Positions 51,200 through 63,452 of a stretch of 64,000 nucleotides of DNA are shown piece after piece. The translations under genes and the position numbers were made by a program. The stretch comes from Hydractinia symbiolongicarpus (taxonomy: Eukaryota; Cnidaria; Hydrozoa; Anthoathecata; Hydractiniidae). The stretch is from positions 24,715,501 through 24,779,500 of the forward strand of contig NC_079881.1 in NCBI RefSeq assembly GCF_029227915.1. Direction: 5' to 3'. The notes beneath the pieces are model-generated. The model searched no databases. It was not told where the DNA came from and worked only from the letters and a program-made list of their open reading frames with translations. The stretch's first letter is position 1. Each line of letters starts with the position of its first letter.

Positions 51200-53879
51200 T
51201 ATTTTTCCACCACTAAGACGCATGAGATTGTAGTTTTCAAAAATGATTTCGTTATTGATGAGACGCTGAATAAAGGGAGTTTAATCGCCGGCAAACGAAA
51301 ACCCGCGATTTCCCGTAAATCCCTGGCTTGGCCGTATAGTCGAATGTATACAAAAAAAATACCCAGGGAGTACACTCATTACCCGAACGATTTTTTAAAT
51401 TATTTCTTCACCACTAAAACGCATGAGACTTGTAGTTTTCAAAATTGATTTCATTTTTGATGAGACGCTGAATAAAAGAAGTTTAATCGGCGGCAAACGA
51501 AAGCCCGAGATTTCCCGTAAATCCCGGGCTTGGCCCGTATAGTCAAAAGTATACAAAGAAAGTACCCAGGGAGTAAACTCATTTCCCAAACGATTCTTTA
51601 AATTATTTTTCGCCACTAAAACGCATGAGACTTGTAGTTTTCAAAAATTATTTTATTTTTGATGAGACGCTGAATAAAAAAAGTTTAATCTCCGGCAAAC
51701 GAAAACCCGCGATTTCCCGTAAATCCCGGGCTTGGCCCGTATAGTCGAATGTATGCAAAGAAGGTACCCAGGGAGTAAACTCATTTCCCGAACGATTTTT
51801 TAAATTATTTTTTCACCACTAAGACGCATGAGACTTGTAGTTTTCAAAAATGATTTCATTTTTTATGAGACCCTGAATAAAAGGAGTTAAATCGCCGGCA
51901 AACGAAAACCCGCGATTTCCCGTAAATCCCGGGCTTGACCCGTATAGTCAAATGTATACAAAGAAAGTAAACTGGGAGTAAACTTATTTCCAGAACGATT
52001 TTTTAAATTAATTTTTTACCACTAAAACGCATAAGACTTGTAGTTTTCAAAAACGATTTCATTTTTGATGAGACGCTGAATAAAAGGAGTTTAATCGCCG
52101 GGAAACGAAAACCCGCGATTTTCCATATATCACGGACTCGGCCCGTACAGTGAAAAGTATACAAAGAAAGTAAGCAGGGAGTAAACTCATTTCCCAAACG
52201 ATTCTTTCAATTATTTTTTCACCACTAAAACGCATGAGACTTGTAGTTTTCAAAAATGATTTCATTTTTAAAGAGACGCTGTATAAAAGGAGTTTAATCG
52301 CCGACAAACAAAAACCCGCGATTTGCCGTAAATCCCGGGCTTGACCCGTATAGTCGATTGTATACAAAGAATGTAAATTGGGAGTAAACTCATTTCCCGA
52401 ACGATTTTTTAAATTAATTTTTTACCACTAAAACGCATGAGACTTGTAGTTTTCAGAAATGATTTCATTTTTGATGAGACGCTGAATAAAAGGAGTTTAA
52501 TCACCGGCTAACGAAAAACCGCGATTTCCCGTAAATCCCGGGCTTGGCCCGTATAGTCGAATGTATACAAAGAAAGTACCCACGGAGTAAACTCATTTCC
52601 CGAACGATTCTTTAAATTATATTTTCACCACTAAAACGCATGAGACTTGTACTTTTCAAAAATGATTTCATTTTTGATGAGACGCTGAATAAAAGAAGTT
52701 TAATCGCCGGCAAACGAAAACCCGCGATTTCCCGTAAATCCCGGGCTTGGCCCGTATAGTCGAATGTATACAAAGAAAGTACCCAGGGAGTAAACTCATT
52801 TCCCGAACGATTTTTTAAATTATTTTTTCACCACTAAGACGCATGAGACTTGTAGTTTTCAAAAATGATTTCGTTATTGATGAGACGCTGAATAAAGGGA
52901 GTTTAATCGCCGGCAAACGAAAACCCGCGATTTCCCGTAAATCCCTGGCTTGGCCGTATAGTCGAATGTATACAAAAAAAATACCCAGGGAGTACACTCA
53001 TTACCCGAACGATTTTTCAAATTATTTCTTCACCACTAAAACGCATGAGACTTGTAGTTTTCAAAATTGATTTCATTTTTGATGAGACGCTGAATAAAAG
53101 AAGTTTAATCGGCGGCAAACGAAAGCCCGAGATTTCCCGTAAATCCCGGGCTTGGCCCGCATAGTCGAATGTATACAAAGAAAGTACCCAGTGAGTAAAC
53201 TCATTTCCCGAACGATTTTTTAAATTATTTTTTCACCAGTAAGACGCATGAGACTTGTAGTTTTCAAAAATGATTTCATTTTTTATGAGACGCTGAATAA
53301 AAGGAGTTTAATCGCCGGCAAACGAAAACCCTCGATTTTCCGTAAATCCCGGACTCGGCCCGTATAGTCAAAAGTATACAAAGAAGGTACCCAGGGAGTA
53401 AACTCATTTCCCGAACGATTCTTTAAATTATTTTTCACCACTGGAACGCATGAGACTTGTAGTTTTCAAAAATGATTTCGTTATTGATGAGACGCTGAAT
53501 AAAAGGAGTTTAATCGCCGGCAAACGAAAACCCGCGATTTCCCGTAAATCCCGGCCTTGACCCGTATAGTCAAAAGTATACAAAGAAAGTACCCAGGGAG
53601 TAAACTCATTTCCCAAACGATTCTTTAAATTATTTTTTCACCACTAAAACTTATGAGACTTGTAGTTTTCAAAATTGATTTCGTTTTTGATGAGACGCTG
53701 AATAAAAGGAGTTTAATCGCTGGCAAACGAAAACCCGCGATTTCCCGTAAGTCCCGGGCTTGGCCGTATAGTCGAATGTATACAAAGAAAGTACCCAGGG
53801 AGTAAACTCATTTCCCAAACGATTCTTTAAATTATTTTTTCACCACTAAAACGCATGAGACTTGTAGTTTTCAAAAATG
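51200..53879 (+). repeat. Family B and C monomers interleaved
   Basis: Family B returns: CCTGGCTTGGCC with A8 at about 51320 and 52940, and GGCGGC at 51489 and 53111. Between them lies a C-type stretch (about 51578-52373), which is the second copy of 50160-50955. Near 51540 the GGCGGC monomer ends with GTATAGTCAAAAG rather than GCATAGTCG, a hybrid of the two families. Confidence 0.7.
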
Positions 53880-55740
53880 ATTTCATTTTTGATGAGACGC
53901 TGAATAAAAGAAGTTTAATCGCCGGCAAACGAAAACCCGCGATTTCCCGTATATCCTGGAATCGGCCCGTATAGTCGAATGTATACAAAGAAAGTAAACT
54001 GGGAGTAAACTCATTTTCCGAACGATTTTTTAAATTAATTTTTTACCACTAAAACGCATAAGACTTGTAGTTTTCAAAAACGATTTCATTTTTGATGAGA
54101 CGCTGAATAAAAGGAGTTTAATCGCCGGCAAACGAAAACCCGCAATTTCCCGTAAATCCCGGACTCGGCCCGTATAGTCAAAAGTATACAAAGAAAGTAC
54201 CCAGGGAGTAAACTCACTTCCCGAACGATTCTTTAAATTAATTTTTCACCACTAAAACGCATGAGACTTGTAGTTTTTAAAAATGATTTCATTCTTGATG
54301 AGACGCTGAATAAAAGGAGTTTAATCGCCGGCAAACGAAATCCCGCGATTTTCCGTATATCACGGCCTCGGCCCGTACAGTGAAAAGTATACAAAGAAAG
54401 TACCCAGGGAGTAAACTCATATGCCGAACGATTTTTTGAATTATTTCTTCACCACTAAAACGCATGAGACTTGTAGTTTCCAAAAATGATTTCATTTTTG
54501 ATGAGACGCACAATAAAAGGAGTTTAATCGCCGGCAAACGAAAACCCGCGATTTGACGTAAATCCCGGACTTGACCCGTATAGTGAAATGTATTTAAAGA
54601 AAGTAAACTGGGAGTAAACTCATTTCCCGAACGATTTTTTAAATTAATTTTTTACCACTAAAACGCATAAGACTTGTAGTTTTCAAAAATGATTTCATTT
54701 TTGATGAGACGCGGAATAAAAGGAGTTTAATCTCCTGCAAACGAAAACCCGCGATTTCCCGTAAATCCCGGACCCGGCCCGTATAGTCAAAAGTATACAA
54801 AGAATGTACGCAGGGAGTAAACTCATTTCCCGAACGATTCTTTAAATTATATTTTCACCACTAAAACGCATGAGACTTGTACTTTTCAAAAATGATTTCG
54901 TTTTTGATGAGACGCTGAATAAAAGAAGTTTAATCGCCGGCAAACGAAAACCCGCGATTTCCCGTAAATCCCGGGCTTGGCCCGTATAGTCGAATGTATA
55001 CAAAGAAAGTACCCAGGGAGTAAACTCATTTCCCGAACGATTTTTTAAATTATTTTTTCACCACTAAGACGCATGAGACTTGTAGTTTTCAAAAATGATT
55101 TCGTTATTGATGAGACGCTGAATAAAGGGAGTTTAATCGACGGCAAACGAAAACCCGCGATTTCCCGTAAATCCCTGGCTTGGCCGTATAGTCGAATGTA
55201 TACAAAAAAATACCCAGGGAGTACACTCATTACCCGAACGATTTTTTAAATTATTTCTTCACCACTAAAACGCATGAGACTTGTAGTTTTCAAAATTGAT
55301 TTCATTTTTGATCAGACGCTGAATAAAAGAAGTTTAATCGGCGGCAAACGAAAACCCGAGATTTCCCGTAAATCCCGGGCTTGGCCCGCATAGTCGAATG
55401 TATACAAAGAAAGTACCCAGGGAGTAAACTCATTTCCCGAACGATTTTTTAAATTATTTTTTCACCACTAAGACGCATGAGACTTGTAGTTTTCAAAAAT
55501 GATTTCATTTTTTATGAGACGCTGAATAAAAGGAGTTTAATCGCCGGCAAACGAAAACCCTCGATTTTCCGTAAATCCCGGACTCGGCCCGTATAGTCAA
55601 AAGTATACAAAGAAAGTACCCAGGGAGTAAACTCATTTCCCGAACGATTCTTTAAATTATTTTTCACCACTGGAACGCATGAGACTTGTAGTTTTCAAAA
55701 ATGATTTCGTTATTGATGAGACGCTAAATAAAAGGAGTTT
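53880..55740 (+). repeat. Displaced copy of the family B 9-mer
   Basis: Variant for variant it follows 34835-36690 at an offset of 19057 bp (19056 after one A is lost from the A8 run near 55205). The shared order includes ATATCCTGGAATCGG, TATATCACGGCCTCGG, GACGCACAAT, TACTTTTC, CCTGGCTTGGCC, GGCGGC (55340), CCCTCGATTTTCC, CACTGGAACG and GACGCTAAAT. Confidence 0.75.
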
Positions 55741-56353
55741 AATCGCCGGCAAACGAAAACCCGCGATTTCCCGTAAATCCCGGCCTTGACCCGTATAGTC
55801 GAATGTATACAAAGAAAGTAAACTGGGAGTAAACTCATTTCCCGAACGATTTTTTAAATTATTTTTTCACCACTAAAATGCATGAGACTTGTAGTTTTCA
55901 AAAATGATTTCGTTTTTGATGAGACGCTGAATAAAAGGAGTTTAATCGCCGGCAAAGAAAAACCCGCGATTTGCCGTAAATCCCGGGCTTCACCCGTATA
56001 GTCAAATGTATACAAAGAAAGTAAACTGGAAGTAAACTCATTTCCCGAACGATTTTTTAAATTAATTTTTTACCACTAAAATGCATAAGACTTGTAGTTT
56101 TCAAAAACGATTTCATTTTTGATGAGACGCTGAATAAAAGGAGTTTAATAGCCGGCAAACGAAAACCCGCAATTTCCCGTAAATCCCGGATTCGGCCCGT
56201 ATAGTCAAAAGTATACAAAGAAAGTACCCAGGGAGTAAACTCATTTCCCGAACGATTCTTTAAATTATTTTTTCACCACTAAAACGCATGAGATTTGTAG
56301 TTTTCAAAAATGATTTCATTTTTGATGAGACGCTGAATAAAAGGAGTTTAATC
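55741..56353 (+). repeat. Transition monomers into the last family C domain
   Basis: About three monomers with private changes (AAAATGCATGAG, GGGCTTCACCC, CTGGAAGTAAAC, TTTAATAGCCGG, GGATTCGG), followed by the GAGATTTGTAG monomer that also closes the 13-mers downstream. Confidence 0.65.
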
Positions 56354-58990
56354 GCCGGCAAATGAAAACCCGCGATTTCCTGTATATCCCGGAATCGGCC
56401 CGTATAGTCGAATGTATACAAAGAAAGTACTCAGGGAGTAAACTCATTTCTTGAACGATTTTTTAAATTCTTTTTTCACCACTAAAACGCATGAGACTTG
56501 TAGTTTTCAAAAATGATTTCATTTTTGATGAGACGCTGAATAAAAGGAGTTTAATCTCCGGCAAACGAAAACCCGCGATTTCCCGTAAATCCTGGACCCG
56601 GCCCGTATAGTCAAAAGTATACAAAGAACGTACGCAGGGAGTAAACTCATTTCCCGAACGATTCTTTAAATTATATTTTCACCACTAAAACGCAGGAGAC
56701 TTGTACTTTTCAAAAATGATTTCATTTTTTATGAGACGCTGAGTAAAAGGAGTTTAATCGCCGGCAAACGAAAACCCGCGATTTCCCGTAAATCCCGGAC
56801 TCGGCCCGTATAGTCAAAAGTATACAAAGAAAGTACCCAGGGAGTAAACTCATTTCCCGAACGATTCTTTAAATTATTTCTTCACCACTAAAACGCATGA
56901 GACTTGTAGTTTTCAAAAATGATTTCATTTTTGATGACATGCTGAATAAAAGGAGTTTAATCGCCGGCAAACGAAAACCCGCGATTTGCCGTAAATCCCG
57001 GGCTTGACCCGTATAGGTAAATGTATACAAAGAAAGTAAACTGGGAGTAAACTCATTTCCCGAACGATTTTTTAAATTAATTTTTTACCACTAAAAGGCA
57101 TAAGACTTGTAGTTTTCAAAAACGATTTCATTTTTGATGAGACGTTGAATAAAAGGAGTTTAATCGCCGGCAAACGAAAACCCGCAATTTGCCTTAAATC
57201 CCGTGCTTGACCCGTATAGTCAAATGTATACAAAGAAAGTAAACTGGGAGTAAACTCATTTCCCGAACGATTTTTAAATTATTTTTTTACCACTAAAATG
57301 CATAAGACTTGTAGTTTTCAAAAATGATTTCATTTTTGATGAGACGCTGAATAAAAGGAGTTTAATCGCCAGCAAATGAAAACCCGCGATTTCCTGTATA
57401 TCCCGGAATCGGCCCGTATAGTCGAATGTATACAAAGAAAGTACCCAGGGAGTAAACTCATTTCTTGAACGATTTTTTAAATTCTTTTTTCACCACTAAA
57501 ACGCATGAGACTTGTAGTTTTCAAAAATGATTTCATTTTTGATGAGACGCTGAATAAAAGGAGTTTAATCTCCGGCAAACGAAAACCCGCGATTTCCCGT
57601 AAATCCTGGACCCGGCCCGTATAGTCAAAAGTATACAAAGAACGTACGCAGGGAGTAAACTCATTTCCCGAACGATTCTTTAAATTATATTTTCACCACT
57701 AAAACGCATGAGACTTGTACTTTTCAAAAATGATTTCATTTTTTATGAGACGCTGAGTAAAAGGAGTTTAATCGCCGGCAAACGAAAACCCGCGATTTCC
57801 CGTAAATCCCGGACTCGGCCCGTATAGTCAAAAGTATACAAAGAAAGTACCCTGGAAGTAAACTCATTTCCCGAACGATTCTTTAAATTATTTCTTCACC
57901 ACTAAAACGCATGAGACTTGTAGTTTTCAAAAATGATTTCATTATTGATGACACGCTGAATAAAAGGAGTTTAATCGCCGGCAAACGAAAACCCGCGATT
58001 TGCCGTAAATCCCGGGCTTGACCCGTATAGGTAAATGTATACAAAGAAAGTAAACTGGGAGTAAACTCATTTCCCGAACGATTTTTTAAATTAATTTTTT
58101 ACCACTAAAACGCATAAGACTTGTAGTTTTCAAAAAAGATTTCATTTTTGATGAGACGTTGAATAAAAGGAGTTTAATCGCCGGCAAACGAAAACCCGCA
58201 ATTTGCCTTAAATCCCGTGCTTGACCCGTATAGTCAAATGTATACAAAGAAAGTAAACTGGGAGTAAACTCATTTCCCGAACGATTTTTTAAATTAATTT
58301 TTTACCACTAAAACGCATAAGACTTGTAGTTTTCAAAAATGATTTCATATTTGATGAGACGCTGAATAAAAGGAGTTTAATCGCCGGCAAACGAAAACCC
58401 GCGATTTCCTGTATATCCCGGAATCGGCCCGTATAGTCAAAAGTATACAAAGAATGTACGCAGGGAGTAAACTCATTTCCCGAACGATTCTTTAAATTAT
58501 TTTTCCCCACTAAAACGCATGAGACTTGTTGTTTTCAAAAATGATTTCGTTATTGATGAGACACTGAATAAAAGGAGTTTAATCGCCGGCAAACGAAAAC
58601 CCGCGATTTGCCGTAAATCCCGGACTCGGCCCGTATAGTCAAAAGTATACAAAGAAAGTACCCAGGGAGTAAACTTATTTCCCGAACGATTCTTTAAATT
58701 ATTTTTTCACCACTAAAACGCATGAGATTTGTAGTTTTCAAAAATGATTTCATTTTTGATGAGACGCTGAATAAAAGGAGTTTAATCGCCGGCAAATGAA
58801 AACCCGCAATTTCCTGTATATCCCGGAATCGGCCCGTATAGTCGAATGTATACAAAGAAAGTACCCAGGGAGTAAACTCATTTCTTGAACGATTTTTTAA
58901 ATTCTTTTTTCACCACTAAAACGCATGAGACTTGTAGTTTTCAAAAATGATTTCATTTTTGATGAGACGCTGAATAAAAGGAGTTTAATC
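56354..58990 (+). repeat. Family C 13-mer HOR (2637 bp), copy 1
   Basis: Bounded by GCCGGCAAATG with CGCGATTTCCTG. Order: TACTCAGGG, CTTGAACG, CCTGGACCCGG, CGCAGGAGAC (56691), GATGACATGC, GTATAGGTAAATG (57011), GCCTTAAATCCCGTG, AATGCATAAG, GCCAGCAAATG; then an inner partial repeat of the CCTGGACCCGG to GCCTTAAATCCCGTG block (GTATAGGTAAATG again at 58025); then CATATTTGATG, GACTTGTTG with GAGACACTG, and GAGATTTG. Confidence 0.85.
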
Positions 58991-60815
58991 GCCGGCAAAT
59001 GAAAACCCGCGATTTCCTGTATATCCCGGAATCGGCCCGTATAGTCGAATGTATACAAAGAAAGTACTCAGGGAGTAAACTCATTTCTTGAACGATTTTT
59101 TAAATTCTTTTTTCACCACTAAAACGCATGAGACTTGTAGTTTTCAAAAATGATTTCATTTTTGATGAGACGCTGAATAAAAGGAGTTTAATCTCCGGCA
59201 AACGAAAACCCGCGATTTCCCGTAAATCCTGGACCCGGCCCGTATAGTCAAAAGTATACAAAGAACGTACGCAGGGAGTAAACTCATTTCCCGAACGATT
59301 CTTTAAATTATATTTTCACCACTAAAACGCAGGAGACTTGTACTTTTCAAAAATGATTTCATTTTTTATGAGACGCTGAGTAAAAGGAGTTTAATCGCCG
59401 GCAAACGAAAACCCGCGATTTCCCGTAAATCCCGGACTCGGCCCGTATAGTCAAAAGTATACAAAGAAAGTACCCAGGAAGTAAACTCATTTCCCGAACG
59501 ATTCTTTAAATTATTTCTTCACCACTAAAACGCATGAGACTTGTAGTTTTCAAAAATGATTTCATTTTTGATGACATGCTGAATAAAAGGAGTTTAATCG
59601 CCGGCAAACGAAAACCCGCGATTTGCCGTAAATCCCGGGCTTGACCCGTATAGGTAAATGTATACAAAGAAAGTAAACTGGGAGTAAACTCATTTCCCGA
59701 ACGATTTTTTAAATTAATTTTTTACCACTAAAACGCATAAGACTTGTAGTTTTCAAAAACGATTTCATTTTTGATGAGACGTTGAATAAAAGGAGTTTAA
59801 TCGCCGGCAAACGAAAACCCGCAATTTGCCTTAAATCCCGTGCTTGACCCGTATAGTCAAATGTATACAAAGAAAGTAAACTGGGAGTAAACTCATTTCC
59901 CGAACGATTTTTAAATTATTTTTTTACCACTAAAATGCATAAGACTTGTAGTTTTCAAAAATGATTTCATTTTTGATGAGACGCTGAATAAAAGGAGTTT
60001 AATCGCCAGCAAATGAAAACCCGCGATTTCCTGTATATCCCGGAATCGGCCCGTATAGTCGAATGTATACAAAGAAAGTACCCAGGGAGTAAACTCATTT
60101 CTTGAACGATTTTTTAAATTCTTTTTTCACCACTAAAACGCATGAGACTTGTAGTTTTCAAAAATGATTTCATATTTGATGAGACGCTGAATAAAAGGAG
60201 TTTAATCGCCGGCAAACGAAAACCCGCGATTTCCTGTATATCCCGGAATCGGCCCGTATAGTCAAAAGTATACAAAGAATGTACGCAGGGAGTAAACTCA
60301 TTTCCCGAACGATTCTTTAAATTATTTTTCCCCACTAAAACGCATGAGACTTGTTGTTTTCAAAAATGATTTCGTTATTGATGAGACACTGAATAAAAGG
60401 AGTTTAATCGCCGGCAAACGAAAACCCGCGATTTGCCGTAAATCCCGGACTCGGCCCGTATAGTCAAAAGTATACAAAGAAAGTACCCAGGGAGTAAACT
60501 TATTTCCCGAACGATTCTTTAAATTATTTTTTCACCACTAAAACGCATGAGATTTGTAGTTTTCAAAAATGATTTCATTTTTGATGAGACGCTGAATAAA
60601 AGGAGTTTAATCGCCGGCAAATGAAAACCCGCAATTTCCTGTATATCCCGGAATCGGCCCGTATAGTCGAATGTATACAAAGAAAGTACCCAGGGAGTAA
60701 ACTCATTTCTTGAACGATTTTTTAAATTCTTTTTTCACCACTAAAACGCATGAGACTTGTAGTTTTCAAAAATGATTTCATTTTTGATGAGACGCTGAAT
60801 AAAAGGAGTTTAATC
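58991..60815 (+). repeat. Family C 9-mer HOR (1825 bp), middle copy
   Basis: Same start and end variants as the flanking 13-mers, but the inner partial repeat is missing: GCCAGCAAATG/CTTGAACG (about 60006-60110) runs directly into CATATTTGATG (about 60170). The length difference, 812 bp, equals four monomers. Confidence 0.85.
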
Positions 60816-63452
60816 GCCGGCAAATGAAAACCCGCGATTTCCTGTATATCCCGGAATCGGCCCGTATAGTCGAATGTATACAAAGAAAGTACTCAGGGAG
60901 TAAACTCATTTCTTGAACGATTTTTTAAATTCTTTTTTCACCACTAAAACGCATGAGACTTGTAGTTTTCAAAAATGATTTCATTTTTGATGAGACGCTG
61001 AATAAAAGGAGTTTAATCTCCGGCAAACGAAAACCCGCGATTTCCCGTAAATCCTGGACCCGGCCCGTATAGTCAAAAGTATACAAAGAACGTACGCAGG
61101 GAGTAAACTCATTTCCCGAACGATTCTTTAAATTATATTTTCACCACTAAAACGCAGGAGACTTGTACTTTTCAAAAATGATTTCATTTTTTATGAGACG
61201 CTGAGTAAAAGGAGTTTAATCGCCGGCAAACGAAAACCCGCGATTTCCCGTAAATCCCGGACTCGGCCCGTATAGTCAAAAGTATACAAAGAAAGTACCC
61301 AGGAAGTAAACTCATTTCCCGAACGATTCTTTAAATTATTTCTTCACCACTAAAACGCATGAGACTTGTAGTTTTCAAAAATGATTTCATTTTTGATGAC
61401 ATGCTGAATAAAAGGAGTTTAATCGCCGGCAAACGAAAACCCGCGATTTGCCGTAAATCCCGGGCTTGACCCGTATAGGTAAATGTATACAAAGAAAGTA
61501 AACTGGGAGTAAACTCATTTCCCGAACGATTTTTTAAATTAATTTTTTACCACTAAAACGCATAAGACTTGTAGTTTTCAAAAACGATTTCATTTTTGAT
61601 GAGACGTTGAATAAAAGGAGTTTAATCGCCGGCAAACGAAAACCCGCAATTTGCCTTAAATCCCGTGCTTGACCCGTATAGTCAAATGTATACAAAGAAA
61701 GTAAACTGGGAGTAAACTCATTTCCCGAACGATTTTTAAATTATTTTTTTACCACTAAAATGCATAAGACTTGTAGTTTTCAAAAATGATTTCATTTTTG
61801 ATGAGACGCTGAATAAAAGGAGTTTAATCGCCAGCAAATGAAAACCCGCGATTTCCTGTATATCCCGGAATCGGCCCGTATAGTCGAATGTATACAAAGA
61901 AAGTACCCAGGGAGTAAACTCATTTCTTGAACGATTTTTTAAATTCTTTTTTCACCACTAAAACGCATGAGACTTGTAGTTTTCAAAAATGATTTCATTT
62001 TTGATGAGACGCTGAATAAAAGGAGTTTAATCTCCGGCAAACGAAAACCCGCGATTTCCCGTAAATCCTGGACCCGGCCCGTATAGTCAAAAGTATACAA
62101 AGAACGTACGCAGGGAGTAAACTCATTTCCCGAACGATTCTTTAAATTATATTTTCACCACTAAAACGCATGAGACTTGTACTTTTCAAAAATGATTTCA
62201 TTTTTTATAAGACGCTGAGTAAAAGGAGTTTAATCGCCGGCAAACGAAAACCCGCGATTTCCCGTAAATCCCGGACTCGGCCCGTATAGTCAAAAGTATA
62301 CAAAGAAAGTACCCAGGAAGTAAACTCATTTCCCGAACGATTCTTTAAATTATTTCTTCACCACTAAAACGCATGAGACTTGTAGTTTTCAAAAATGATT
62401 TCATTATTGATGACACGCTGAATAAAAGGAGTTTAATCGCCGGCAAACGAAAACCCGCGATTTGCCGTAAATCCCGGGCTTGACCCGTATAGGTAAATGT
62501 ATACAAAGAAAGTAAACTGGGAGTAAACTCATTTCCCGAACGATTTTTTAAATTAATTTTTTACCACTAAAACGCATAAGACTTGTAGTTTTCAAAAAAG
62601 ATTTCATTTTTGATGAGACGTTGAATAAAAGGAGTTTAATCGCCGGCAAACGAAAACCCGCAATTTGCCTTAAATCCCGTGCTTGACCCGTATAGTCAAA
62701 TGTATACAAAGAAAGTAAACTGGGAGTAAACTCATTTCCCGAACGATTTTTTAAATTAATTTTTTACCACTAAAACGCATAAGACTTGTAGTTTTCAAAA
62801 ATGATTTCATATTTGATGAGACGCTGAATAAAAGGAGTTTAATCGCCGGCAAACGAAAACCCGCGATTTCCTGTATATCCCGGAATCGGCCCGTATAGTC
62901 AAAAGTATACAAAGAAATTACCCAGGGAGTAAACTCATTTCCCGAACGATTCTTTAAATTATTTTTCCCCACTAAAACGCATGAGACTTGTTGTTTTCAA
63001 AAATGATTTCGTTATTGATGAGACACTGAATAAAAGGAGTTTAATCGCCGGCAAACGAAAACCCGCGATTTGCCGTAAATCCCGGACTCGGCCCGTATAG
63101 TCAAAAGTATACAAAGAAAGTACCCAGGGAGTAAACTTATTTCCCGAACGATTCTTTAAATTATTTTTTCACCACTAAAACGCATGAGATTTGTAGTTTT
63201 CAAAAATGATTTCATTTTTGATGAGACGCTGAATAAAAGGAGTTTAATCGCCGGCAAATGAAAACCCGCAATTTCCTGTATATCCCGGAATCGGCCCGTA
63301 TAGTCGAATGTATACAAAGAAAGTACCCAGGGAGTAAACTCATTTCTTGAACGATTTTTTAAATTCTTTTTTCACCACTAAAACGCATGAGACTTGTAGT
63401 TTTCAAAAATGATTTCATTTTTGATGAGACGCTGAATAAAAGGAGTTTAATC
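60816..63452 (+). repeat. Family C 13-mer HOR (2637 bp), copy 2
   Basis: Matches copy 1 at offset 4462 (22 monomers) with very few changes. One of note: near 62910 it has GAAATTACCCAGG, where both the first 13-mer and the 9-mer have GAATGTACGCAGG. Confidence 0.85.
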
